Below are positions 10,898-21,778 of a stretch of DNA of 64,000 bases, in pieces. Source of the stretch: Aureobasidium sp. EXF-3400 (Eukaryota; Ascomycota; Dothideomycetes; Dothideales; Saccotheciaceae); assembly GCA_024195585.1 (NCBI GenBank), contig SWBL01000099.1, forward strand, positions 62,001 through 126,000, read 5' to 3'. A program made the translations under genes and the position numbers. Within the stretch, counting starts at the first letter, position 1. Every line of letters begins with the position of its first letter. Under the pieces are notes generated by a model that saw only the letters and a program-made list of their open reading frames with translations, was not told the origin of the DNA and searched no databases.

Positions 10898-13800
10898 ATG
10901 CTAGAGCGCACGTCGGCATGTCTCGACACTGGAGTTCGCTTCTCTTTGCGCCAGAAGAGTCTGTTCCCCAAAAGTCGCCGACTGCTCCACTCGTCCTTTT
11001 GGTCAACCAATGCTCCTGATGTCGATCACCTCTGCCTCTATCCCAATCCTGCCTCCTCCGCTCCTGCCTCGTCCGACTCCCACGATGCTCCCCTCTTCCT
11101 CGACTTCCTCTATCCTGCACCCACACAGGCTTTCATGACCCGCCTGTCTCAGTGGGAAAGATGGTCTCGCAAGCACACTCGCCCCAATGTCCTAAGAGGC
11201 TACTCCTCCTTGACCGCTTCGAAGGACTCTTTTCCCTCCTCGACTTCCCCTTCTCGTGCTCACCAAGAGCTTCTGGTCCTGCTGGAATCCCCTAGCCCTG
11301 ACCAGTCTTTCATCCTTCTAGACATCGAACGTGCTTGGAATCTCCTGTCACAAATCTCCGATCCCTCTCCCGACCTCCTGTGTCGTGCCATTGATTGGTT
11401 CTCCAATATTGACGACAAAGCCGCCGCCCAACACGCTGTTGACCTCTTTTCTGACCTGCCTGACAGTCTCAAATCGCCAGCCGTATATGGAAACGCAATC
11501 CGGTCAAACCTGAGACTCGGCCGCCAGTCCGTCGCCATTGCCTTGCACAAAGAAGCCTCTGTACTTCCAACAGCAGGTCCCATCGCTTCTGACCATCTTA
11601 TGGCCCTTGCCGTGTCCAAGTTAGACTGGCCTCTGGGTGTAACTATTTTGAAAGAGTGGGAGACATACAATGCCACGGTCTGCCGAAGAGGTCATGCTCC
11701 TCTCTTCAACGAAACCATCAAGAGGTTGCGGAGGACTTTGACAGAGTTGCACCATCTCCGTAAGCTGTGTTCTGCAAGAATAGATGACGGGAATAGGGAC
11801 GAGTTGACGCAAGATTTGCAACGTCTCTATGGCCTTCTGGTGCATCGGTTCATTTCAACTCAATCCAGAGAACCCGTCTTCGTGAGGCATAATTTCGCTT
11901 CTAACCTCGTTCGTGGATTTGTAAGGATTCTTATCGAAAAGACACACGAACATGGCCTGGCCTCGGCTGAACTATACGAAAACATCCTCCTCACGCTTTT
12001 GAACGTGGAGGGAATTGCCACGAATCGTAACTGCAGTGCGATTGTTGCTGCTACTTACTTGTTGTATCGCCAGTCTGAATTCTTTGCACCCACCAAGCCG
12101 TTGCTCATAGGAATCACGACATTCTGGAGGGCTCACAACCTTGCTTTTGCCGGACAAGGCCCTGATAAGAATTTCATTGGGAAAGACAGCATCTTGGACG
12201 ATTGGAATAAACACCATCAGCGGCCCAGCGATGAAGCCCTTGTAATCATCATGGATACCTTTGCCCAACGCGGCTTAGTCGAAGCCGTCAAAGAACATGC
12301 AGATCTTTATAAATCTTTCCATGCGAAGGGCGATATGGATGCCTCATATCTTCGGTCCCTTCTCACTGTGCATGCAGTCAATCGCAAACCTTCACTCGCC
12401 GCTCAGCAACTGCACAACATGCAAAGCGAATATGGCGTCTCACCAAATCTCCGATGCTGGAATATTGTTCTACATGCTTTCACACTGGTCGACGATTTGC
12501 CAGAAGCCATGAAGATTCTCCGTGAGATATTGGACTCTGGACTACGGCCTGACGAAGACACTTACAGTTTACTGCTCAATGCATATGCCAAACAAGGAGA
12601 CGTCGATAGCGTACTTGATCTGCTCAGTTTTGCAAGATCTAATGGTGCGACGAGACCCACTACCAAAATGTTGAACAGCATGATTGTTGCGCTGGCTCGC
12701 GGTCCCGAGATGGACGGCGCTATGAAGACTCTGGACCAGACTGTTCAAGCCGTACAGAAAGGTAGAGCGGACGGATCTCTCACTCTCTGTTTCAACACTG
12801 TGCTCACTGCCCTTGCGTGGAAACGCGATTTCAAGGCCACTATGGCAACTTATCGTCGCATGCAGGAGGCGAACGTGCCCCTTGATGAGAGATCGTACGG
12901 AGCTCTAATGCTAGTGCTCTGCCTGTTTCGTCAATCACCATCAGCACATAAAATTTTGAAATCGGTCATGCCTGCGCACGGTGTAAGGCCTTTGGCCTTT
13001 CACTATGCTATTCTCACGAGTGGCTATCTGGGTCAGGAGCTCTACTCTGAAGCAATCAAAGTCGAAACAGAAATGAAGGAGGCACGCGTGCGAGAGACGG
13101 CTAGCAGTCGAGCTGTTGCGACAAAGGCAAAGGCACTCTACCAACATAGCATCACACGAGATCAGACAAGCGAGGACGGTCACTTGTCGCCACTCAAGGA
13201 TGTGATCGAAGACTTCCAGAAAGTGTTAGCTGATGCTCGAAATTTGCGCCATGGCATACAACCCGAATCAAGCGGACAGGAAACCATGGATATAAGCTTC
13301 TTGATCTTTATTCATGGCCGGCGCAGGTCGTTCGAAGCTGTTCAACATCTGTTCCAGATGTTCCAGTCGAAGCTTGCAGAAATTGACACTGACCATAGTC
13401 AAGCACCAATTGTACTTCTGCTTACGAACCTCATGTTCGTCCACACACAAGCTCGAGATTGGGCTGAGGTTGATAAATACTGGGATCTTATCAAGTCCAG
13501 GGTGGATGAGGCACGTCTTTCGCATGTTCCAGCATCGAAGTTGGTGCAGTCTATCAAACATGGTCAGACTGCTCGGACTACACGAGATGCAGAGATCGGT
13601 CGAGTGCCTGCATCCTATCGCCATGTGTTATCGCTGCCCTTGCAGTATTACATCCGATCCCAATTTGCGCAATCATCAATCAGGAAGCTTATTCCCATGA
13701 TCATGAAATTGCTCGCCCAGGGCTTCCAGTTTGCCAACAGGACCTGGAATGAGCTCATTGTACAACTCTGTCAGACTAGCCCTCCGCGTGCATTGCTTGC

Positions 13801-14197
13801 CTACACATTGGTCGAGAAGTACATGATGAAGGATTGGCCGGGTTGGATCTCGCATCGACATGGAGCTATACGCAAACCAGACACGGTCTATCTCAAGAAG
13901 CAAACCCTCAAAGAAGGACTCGAATACATCAATGCGCGATATATCAACAAGGATCAAATCATTCCACAGTATCGCACAATGGTACACCTGGCCAATGCAC
14001 TGTTGGAAGTACGTGGTCTTACCAGTCGCGGCCTAGGAGAGGATCACAATGAGTCAGCCCGTGGCCTGCGCGAGTTGAGGAAACAGGTTGGAACCATTCC
14101 CGAAATTCGAGAACAGGCGCCTAAGACATTACACGCCATACACAGCATGCCTAGGATTGTGGACGAGCTTCAAGGAAGATTGCTCCGTGCACAATAA
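10898..14197 (+). CDS. Pentatricopeptide repeat (PPR) protein, probably mitochondrial
   Basis: Single-exon gene of about 1099 aa. The ATG at 10898 gives an N-terminus rich in Arg, Ser and Leu without acidic clusters (MLERTSACLDTGVRFSLRQK), as in a mitochondrial presequence. In the middle (about residues 510-730) the protein carries PPR helical pairs such as NLRCWNIVLHAFTLVDDLPE, GLRPDEDTYSLLLNAYAKQG and VPLDERSYGALMLVL. PPR proteins bind organellar RNA and act in its processing, stability or translation. The remainder is alpha-helical and not assignable to a named yeast factor by eye. The gene diverges from SRP68. The RNA target cannot be read from the sequence. Confidence 0.85.
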   Translation: MLERTSACLDTGVRFSLRQKSLFPKSRRLLHSSFWSTNAPDVDHLCLYPNPASSAPASSDSHDAPLFLDFLYPAPTQAFMTRLSQWERWSRKHTRPNVLRGYSSLTASKDSFPSSTSPSRAHQELLVLLESPSPDQSFILLDIERAWNLLSQISDPSPDLLCRAIDWFSNIDDKAAAQHAVDLFSDLPDSLKSPAVYGNAIRSNLRLGRQSVAIALHKEASVLPTAGPIASDHLMALAVSKLDWPLGVTILKEWETYNATVCRRGHAPLFNETIKRLRRTLTELHHLRKLCSARIDDGNRDELTQDLQRLYGLLVHRFISTQSREPVFVRHNFASNLVRGFVRILIEKTHEHGLASAELYENILLTLLNVEGIATNRNCSAIVAATYLLYRQSEFFAPTKPLLIGITTFWRAHNLAFAGQGPDKNFIGKDSILDDWNKHHQRPSDEALVIIMDTFAQRGLVEAVKEHADLYKSFHAKGDMDASYLRSLLTVHAVNRKPSLAAQQLHNMQSEYGVSPNLRCWNIVLHAFTLVDDLPEAMKILREILDSGLRPDEDTYSLLLNAYAKQGDVDSVLDLLSFARSNGATRPTTKMLNSMIVALARGPEMDGAMKTLDQTVQAVQKGRADGSLTLCFNTVLTALAWKRDFKATMATYRRMQEANVPLDERSYGALMLVLCLFRQSPSAHKILKSVMPAHGVRPLAFHYAILTSGYLGQELYSEAIKVETEMKEARVRETASSRAVATKAKALYQHSITRDQTSEDGHLSPLKDVIEDFQKVLADARNLRHGIQPESSGQETMDISFLIFIHGRRRSFEAVQHLFQMFQSKLAEIDTDHSQAPIVLLLTNLMFVHTQARDWAEVDKYWDLIKSRVDEARLSHVPASKLVQSIKHGQTARTTRDAEIGRVPASYRHVLSLPLQYYIRSQFAQSSIRKLIPMIMKLLAQGFQFANRTWNELIVQLCQTSPPRALLAYTLVEKYMMKDWPGWISHRHGAIRKPDTVYLKKQTLKEGLEYINARYINKDQIIPQYRTMVHLANALLEVRGLTSRGLGEDHNESARGLRELRKQVGTIPEIREQAPKTLHAIHSMPRIVDELQGRLLRAQ

Positions 14198-15175
14198 GCA
14201 GAGCGGCAAGATCAAGTTTGGGGGCAATGACATAAGAACGATAGAGCTGCTATTTTTCAGGAGTTTTTGTGTTTTTGATCGCATGGATAGCGCAGCGGTC
14301 TTTTGTGCTGTTTATTTTCTTGTAACAACAATATGTGTACATATAGGCATCTTTAAGTCATAGAGAGCGAAGGCGAGCAGCGTGCAAGCGCTAACGGCAT
14401 GTAAAAACAACTGTATTGTACATTCGAGGAGAGAAATGCTTGGTTTCTCCACTGTTAGGTCGTCTTGTCGCGTGCAAATGCCTTGTTTTCGATGTACCGG
14501 TCATGTCCGTGCTATGGGTGTTGAACAAATTGTGATGTGATCAGCGCCACCAAGAGCTGAAAGCCCGCTCGATCTGGAGAACGAACACGAGAAATTTGGT
14601 TCAACCTACCAAGCTTGCGTCGATCATTGCTGCAAAGCGCAACGACATATCTTGAGGCTCAACTGTTTCATACAGCTTCAGTCACGAGCGAATATTGGCG
14701 ATACTCGCTATTGAGCACAGTACCTGTAAATGCTGCACGTCAGCACGATGCACCGTAGAAACTGCAGAAGCCCTGGAAATAATGTCACTTAGCAGCCGCA
14801 CCAACCCGTTTTCCACGACCCGCGTGCGTGCTGGTAAGCTATGAAACCTAAATCGGAGCTGCGGTCTTTCTCGAGCGACCGTGGACTGAGCAGAAGACCA
14901 AACCACCGGGTTTCTGTTTCTTGACATCTCTGACATTTGCAACTCTTGTTGTGGTCTGGAAACGAGCTCGTGGTGGTGAAAGTGGCAATTGCGCATTGCG
15001 AAGGCCGCGAAGCTTGCACTTTCCGCTCTTACCCTTGGACTTCTGGAACCTCACGATCTTGCCACAGGACACGCAAATCCCTCAACCCTGCATTCGATCT
15101 ACAGGAAGCAAGGAACATGCTCGTGATTGCCAATAACATCTAGCACGACTTGTATCACTGGGTACTCAGATTCTC
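14198..15175. other. Intergenic region between the PPR and histidine-kinase genes
   Basis: 978 bases holding the PPR 3' end and the upstream region of the histidine kinase. Several short overlapping minus-strand frames (about 14680-15070), one with a Lys/Gly-rich start, have no recognisable similarity or paired splice sites. No tRNA or repeat was seen. Confidence 0.5.
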
Positions 15176-18100
15176 ATGGACTTCCGGGCTAACCAAGGGG
15201 GTGAGGTGTATCGCCAATTGGAGCCGCAATGGAATCCCATCTTGATCGTGGCATCAATTGCCATTTCGTTCCTGGGTGCTTTTACTTCGACACAGCTCAT
15301 GTGCCATGCTAGGATGTCGTTGCGCTTCCACAGTGTCTTGCTGTGGGTGCTTTTTGGCAGTATTGTGTTTGGAGGCTGTTCGGTTTGGTGCCTCCATATG
15401 GTCGCAATGCTGGCGTGCGAATTTGATGTCAAGATGGGAGTCAACGCTCCGCTTACGGTGTTGAGTGCCTTTCTTCCGGTGTTCTTCACATTCTTGGCTC
15501 TGGGCTGTGAGTTGCTCTGGGAGCGTTGGCATCATGGCCGGGGAAGGAAGAAACGCAGAGGCAGGAGATCACGACATAAAACTACGACGCTGAGTCCTAT
15601 GAGCAAAAGCAGGAGCAGCAATAACTATCAATTTTCGCTTCGTCCAGTGGCTGAAGAGGAGGAGGAGGACCAGGAGCAGGAGCAGGAGGAAGAGGACGGT
15701 GAAAACTATCAGGATGAGGAGATTGCTCCTGACCAACCACTGCTATCAAGACCCCGGCCATCACCAACTCGAAATCCGGAAAGCCAAAGCTGGAGCGGAC
15801 CAAGGACGGACTTTTTCAGGTCATCCCAAGACGGACCTGGGGCTTCCTTCGATTCAAGTCTATTGCCGCCGTCTCCTGGCGTCGCCATGTCCCCCAAGGT
15901 AATGCCACGCGACAGCATTCGGCCTATTGTATCAAGGAGTGCTTCTGGAAGGAGTATTCCAAGCCTAATGATGGTCACAACGCAGAGTCTTCGTGACGAT
16001 ACTTCTACTGGCTTTCGGGATGATGTGTCTTCAGCCAGTTCTATATCCTTGGGCCCTTCTTCGAATGATGGTTCTACTACACGCCGCGAGTCGTCGTCTG
16101 GATCAAGCACAAGTCATGGTCTAAGCAGTGCTATGGGCCTTGCCTATCGACGAGCTCCTGCGACCACATTGAATGCCTTCGTCGCTACTGCAAAGATATT
16201 GTATCTCGGCATGACACCGAGGAACATCATCAAGGGATTTCTGTGGTCGGTCGCGATTACCAGCATGCATTACAGCGGAATTTTCGGACTGGATATCCCT
16301 CATGGAAAAGTCGTTCTAAATCCTTGGATTGTCCTTGCCTCTGCCCTCATATCCTGGTTAGTCTGCACAATTGGTTGCATTTGTATGGCTGAGATGGAAG
16401 CTATGCTATCTCAACAACTACTCTTTTCCGTCGTTGCGACGACAGGCGTAGGTCAGTTCCCTTTTTATCCCTTGCCTAATCGAGCTCTTGCTGACTTCAA
16501 AAGCGGCAATGCACTTCACTGGTATGAGAGCAGCTACCTTCTGGTCCACATCGCCGCCATCAGAAGTTAGGGGCTATCCACCCGTAATTGCAGTTGCGGT
16601 GGTCCTGATTGCATTCACAACATGTATTGCTGCGAACGGTCTGCTAGCCCACTCTGCAACTGTGTCTCGCAATAAGCTTGCCGAGATTATCTGGACACGT
16701 CGAGAATTGTGGCGAACTATTGCCCAGAAGGAGAATGCAGAGGCAGCTGCTTTGGCAAGAAGTGAATTTATTGCAGCCGCTAGTCACGAGATCAGAACAC
16801 CCTTGCATCATCTGCAAGGTTACAGCGATCTACTTTCGCAGACACCATTGAGTGAGGAAGGCCGAGCTCATTTGGCTGCCATTCAGAGAGCAACCAAAAC
16901 GTTATCTTTGATCACCAACAATGTGCTGGACTGGTCGAAGCTGGAAAAGGACGCCAAAGCAGTTTGCAAACCTGTCTCACTGGATATCCGAACAGTCTGC
17001 GAGTCAATAATCATTTTGCTTCCTAACAAGGACGACGAGGCAGATGTCGAGCTTTGTGTCGTCGTCGCCCCAGATGTCCCAACCTCGGTATTCCTGGATG
17101 AAACATATATTCATCGCATTCTGATGAACTTGCTCTCTAATGCATGCAAATTCACGAGATCGGGCTACATCATACTATCTATCGAAGTCAGTGACGACAA
17201 GCTGATAGCATCGGTAAGAGATACTGGTATCGGTCTTGATCCCAACTTCATACCCCAGATGTTCGAGCCATACAAGCAAGGCGAGCAGAAAGGAAACCAA
17301 CGAGGCACCGGTCTTGGTCTCAGCATCATCAAGCAACTTTTGCAAGCCATGAGCGGCACCATTACTGTGGAATCAAAATTCGCCTATTCACATGATGTCG
17401 GACCGAATCAGAGTGGAAGCACATTCACTGTCACTATACCCTTGCAACCATCCTCTTTGCCCGTACAACCATCAGAACAACTGGACGGAAAACGTGTAGC
17501 GGTCCTCTCTGAAGCGGAAACCAGGTCTTTACAAGGTATAAAGACAGCTTGGGAGATGTTTGGTTATGAGGTCACAGTCGCAACCAATATCTCCGAACTT
17601 CCCGACCAAGAGTGGAAGTACATCTGGGCAGACATGCCTTTCCTCCTCAATAATAAAGATCAGTTCCGCCGTCTCATGAAACGGCAAGACTGGCTGGTCT
17701 TGGTACCTTATGATACGCAGAAATCACTGTCAGACTTGCCTGGCATTGTATCTGCACCGCATTTCGTACTCTTACCACGTCCGCTAGTCTGGCACTCCTT
17801 TGCCACAAGAGTCGACGCGGCAAACCGTCGGAGCCGCAGTGCAACCATCTCACGTACCCTGCGGTTCGACCCAGTAGTGGAAGTCATGCAAGATATTGAT
17901 CCAACGACACTGCGCCAACCCTCCCAAGCCTCCGAGCTCTCTGAACAGGAAACCCGCCAACAACAGCAAAACCAACAGAGAGCCCCTTCTTTCAGCGCAG
18001 ACGAAGGACCGCCAAAATCAGGGTCGCCTGTGCAAGCACAGCAACAGACCGTGTTGCTAGTAGAAGACAATGTCATCAACGCCAAGCTCTTCCAAAAGAT

Positions 18101-18520
18101 GCTGGTTTCTCTCAAACACAAAGTCATCCTCGCTCCTGATGGTGAAGCAGCTGTTTCACAAGTCCTCACCCATGACATCGCAATTGACATAATCTTCATG
18201 GTATGCCGTTTCTTCTCCTTTCTATTCTCATCTCTCTGCTTTTTTCTCTGCCCTCCTCCTCGTATGTACCTTTCACTAACTTGTCACTCCTCTAGGACCA
18301 ATCTATGCCTAAAAAGGATGGTATAACCGCCACACGGGAAATCCGCTCCCTCGAACAAGAAGGAAAATTGCAAAGAAAACACCTCATTATTGCACTGACA
18401 GCAGTTGTGAATACAGAGTCTAGGGCGAAGTTTAAAGAGGCAGGAGCAGACGATTTCCTTGCCAAGCCGTTGAGTCTGACAGGCTTGAAGGATGCGCTTG
18501 CCGTGCATTTGGGATGTTAG
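15176..18520 (+). CDS. Hybrid sensor histidine kinase with split MHYT membrane sensor and receiver domain
   Basis: Three exons (15176-16451, 16504-18200, 18296-18520), about 1065 aa. Both introns are frame-consistent: 52 nt ending TTCAAAAG, and 95 nt ending CTCTAG. The N-terminal membrane region carries MHYT-type motifs: WCLHMVAM, TSMHYSGI and AAMHFTGM, the last formed at the first splice. A 205-residue cytosol-like insert rich in Lys/Arg, Glu and Ser (about residues 118-322) separates the first three membrane segments from the rest. The kinase core has the H-box SHEIRTP (His about 520), N-box NLLSNACKF, and glycine boxes DTGIGL and GTGLGLS. The receiver has VLLVEDN, phosphoacceptor Asp 992 in MDQSMP, Thr in ALTAVV and Lys in AKPLS. 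MHYT domains are proposed to bind copper and sense O2, CO or NO. The expected output is a phosphorelay through Ypd1 and Ssk1/Skn7-type regulators; the stimulus is unknown. Confidence 0.92.
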
Positions 18521-19865
18521 ATGTGTTCAGGCGTTAGAAAGAATTAAAGCATAACATGTATGATGTTTCGGATGGCTTTGTTGTATGGGCAGGAGCAATT
18601 GGCCTCATCTTCGGTTTGTGTACAAGTACAAATGGCGTAAGAGGAAAAAGACAGGGTTGCTATTTTCATCGTTTTACGCCTCGTCGAGTGGGTTATCGAA
18701 TGTCTTATTAGCAATTCATTATCACAACAATCTTCTAAATCATTTGTAAATAGTGTTTATCAAGATAATTCTCTTATACGAGTCGATGACTATCGAGGCT
18801 GATGTGTCTCAGCATCCTTGCTGCGGAATTTCACAACCATATATCTCTTTTCTCTGATAAACGACTAGATACAAATTTACATATACATAAAACGTACTCA
18901 TTCAGCAATATCCAGCTCTAGCAAGTTTTCTCCGATGAAAAATACAAGTGTCGTGAATATACCGACTAGATTTTGCATCGAGACAGGGTTACACTACTTA
19001 CTAAGAAACATGGTGAGCAAAACCGGAAATATACCATCGAAGATTGTGGGAGTATCTGGTTGTTATCTAGCAAGGTTTCAGATGGCAGAGAGTTCTTTGA
19101 GATGAGATGGAGTTGCTTGGTTCTCTGCTGACATGTAGTGTCCAGATTGGAGAGAAGTTTGTTGTACAAATCCGATAGATGGTGCTTTGAACGCGAAACA
19201 AAGAGTGCTTTAAAACAACAGGGTTTCTAAACTATGTTTGGACAAAAAGACAATTAAAGTGTGCCTTATAACAGGAAACGTCCAAGTAATCTCCCGTCGT
19301 CTCGCTAGACATACGATAGTGAATCAACTACTCAAAACTTCAAATGACGGGCTCAAAACATCAAGATTGAGAGCTGCTTCCTAGAGTGACACCTCGAGGA
19401 ATTGATAGTTTCTAATCTCGGACACTCTCCCCTGCTCAGATGTGATGGTATCACTGACTGTTGAAATGCACGGTTGTATCCTCGAAAATATAACTCTGGC
19501 CAAGGAGATAGCTCTTAGTAGGATTCTCTCTTTGGGAAACCATGTTCTTGCATTATTGCAGCTACGCTATGGCGGTTCTTAGCACACGAGGAGGCCGGAG
19601 TCTGATTGCAAAATGATCTACAAGGAATTGGAAGACGAGAACCAAAGATACTATCACGACACGGCTGGAATAGAGATCACGGCCATGATATCGCAATGGA
19701 TTGGAAGGAAAATTTCGTGTTCTGACTAGAGCAAAAAAAGACTGTCTGGAACAAGGATTTCGAAAGTGAAGAGAATGTGGAACAAAAGTGCAGTAGGGAG
19801 ACCGTAGCATCACCGGAGCTGTGTTTCGGCCAAAAAAAAAGCGCGACATAAGTAGTGGGAAGTGC
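18521..19865. other. Long intergenic region between convergent genes
   Basis: 1345 bases between the ends of the histidine kinase and the following minus-strand gene. The sequence looks more AT-rich than the flanking coding DNA by eye and has stops in all frames, with only short frames (for example 19562-19873, minus). I cannot identify a decayed gene, RNA or transposon in it. Confidence 0.5.
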
Positions 19866-21134
19866 TCAAGCATTCACGTTGTTGTCGAACCTCTGAATGA
19901 GACGGTCAAGTCCCCGCTGAACCTCGATTGCTGTACGCCATTCGTACTTGTCCTTCTTCAACTGAAGCCGTGTCCTTAGCCATACAAAGTTGAAATCGTC
20001 GTCCTCGTGGTCGTAAAGGATGGAGATGTTCTTGAAGTTCACACGTACAAGCATCGGCCACTCTCTCAGGAAACGCAGAAAATCTACCAAAGCTCGGTAG
20101 TCGTTCTGTCCTTCAACGATGAACTCGACACCAGAGAAGGTCAGCGATGTCGATTGTTGCATGAACAGATGGAAGTCGTTGCGAGCTGTCCATGTGGCGA
20201 CTTTGCAATGCTCGACCAGCAACGATGAGACGTTATGGAATGGGAATGTGTTTTGTATGCGGCGGCACCATTGGCGGAAATCGTCAGGGTGTGTAGTCAG
20301 CGTGTACGGTCCAGAGAAAACCGAACGTATCTCAAGTCCCAAAGTGTTGCTCTCCGGGATAGGTAGGACAGAGATCTCGCTACGAGTCCTTCTGGAGGGC
20401 CTAGAGACACAAAATCTGACGGGTATGCGGTCGTATATGGGATGATGCTGGTTCCAGAGAGCACAGAGCATGCCTTGCGGCGGTGTGTGGCCTGAATGAT
20501 CAATGAATACGCAAGTAAATGGATACGATTTCTTCTCAAAGGCCATGATCTCCAGGGATTTCATTGGGAAGTGTGTGCTGTTGACGGCAGCGAAGAGGAG
20601 GTTCACGACTTCGATGGCAATGGAATACTACGGTGTGCCTGGATCGGTACCCCAAGGACCATAGTGAGCACCAAAATGCAGCCCTTTTTCGAAATGGCCA
20701 GCTTCATCGGTATCATCATAAACGAGCAAACGAATGGGGTTTCTGTGCTGTGCCAGATTGCGGAAGGCTTGGACGATGAGATGGAGGGGAAGAGCTGAAT
20801 TGGTAAAGTGGTGCTGGGCGATTCTGCGTGCTTGAAGATCGAGATGGCTCTGGCGGAAGCCAGTCTTGGGTGGAGGGATACGACTGGCGTCGATGAGTAA
20901 AGCAGCGAAGCCGATGGAGCGAATTCTGCGTGCAATCGTGGGATCTTGTGACATGGTGACCAATTCAGCGAGACTCTGCTGCGTGAGAATAGAGCGAGGA
21001 TGGATGTCCGGAGTCTCGAAGACAGTATTGGCCAAGTGATTGCTGAATTGTCGGAGCTTAGCGATAGCCTTGGGCGATGGGCGTTTCTGGACAGATATGG
21101 GGCGTCGACCTGCCATAAAACTAGATGCTGCCAT
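19866..21134 (-). CDS. Hypothetical protein with an in-frame TAG (possible pseudogene or unrecognised intron)
   Basis: The frame opens at ATG 21134 (MAASSFMAGRRPIS) and stays open to TAG at 20630-20628. It resumes in the same frame directly afterwards (YSIAIEVVNLLFAAVN) to the stop at 19866-19868. Removing the stop gives about 422 residues of continuous globular-looking sequence, with GFAALLIDASR, YDRIPVRFCVSRP, LTTHPDDFRQWC and VWLRTRLQLKKDKYEW. I do not recognise a named domain; it resembles the unnamed protein families common in dothideomycetes. A 96-nt intron (20723-20628, GTTTAT..GTAG) would remove the stop in frame but has a poor donor. The alternative is a CAG to TAG nonsense change, which is a CpA context. 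Confidence 0.5.
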
Positions 21135-21778
21135 GATGCAAGAAATAAGAACGAAGTATTGATGATTGTGAATTGATGGTTACGTGTTGAAGTTGGAGTG
21201 TGTCAGCTGGAGATATTAGACGCGGAGAGTAAACACAGAGAGTGAGTGCATTTTGGGAAGTCACGACGCGGACGGTGACTGCCATAGTCTGCTATTGACG
21301 CCTTCTCCATGGCGGGTGCAAGGATCATGATACGCTATCAAAATGTACAGTTGCATCTCAAATGTGAGCCTGGCCATGGAGATGGCGTTGGATGTGGCTT
21401 CCCAGTGGACAGTGTCCTGTTTCGTGATAGTATTGTGCATTCTACGGCTACTAGATGAGCACCCGGGAAGGAGATGACAAGGTGAGCACCTGAGGGAGAT
21501 GACAAAGGTGAGAGCACCGCCCGAAGGAGATGACAAAGGTGAGAGCACCGCCCGAAGGAGATGACAGAGGTGAGGGCCCGAAGGACATGACAAAGGTCAA
21601 GGTTCGGGAAGGAGGTTAAGAGGCTAGCCAGGCCGAGCACCGAGGCTTCTCCACAAAAGCGGATTGCCGAGGTGATGGGCGCGACAACTATTTACATCTG
21701 TCTGCTGCCACCGACTTGCTCCAGAGAAACATCATTCAATCTCAGTATACCAACTGATCTCCACACATAGACACAGAC
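21135..21778. promoter_or_regulatory. Divergent upstream region of the hypothetical gene and thiolase, with a minisatellite
   Basis: 644 bases between two divergent start codons. The middle is occupied by a degenerate tandem repeat (21457-21597). The last 180 bases before the thiolase ATG should hold its promoter and leader. No further gene was found. Confidence 0.5.
21457..21597. repeat. Minisatellite of five 26-31 bp units
   Basis: Five head-to-tail copies of a unit close to GAGAGCACCGCCCGAAGGAG followed by ATGACAAAGGT. The two central copies (21510-21540 and 21541-21571) are 31 bp and differ by one base. The outer copies (21457-21483, 21484-21509, 21572-21597) are 26-27 bp and diverged. 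It lies about 180 bp upstream of the thiolase start codon. Confidence 0.85.

Noticed and set aside
14848..15072. Minus-strand frame starting MSCGKIVRFQKSKGKSGK upstream of the histidine kinase
   Set aside because: Lys-rich start but no family match, no splice signals, and overlapping frames in the same region; judged chance.
19562..19873. Minus-strand 103-codon frame overlapping the end of the hypothetical gene
   Set aside because: Overlaps the real 3' end by a few bases, has a Phe/Arg-rich random-looking composition, and sits in an AT-rich spacer.
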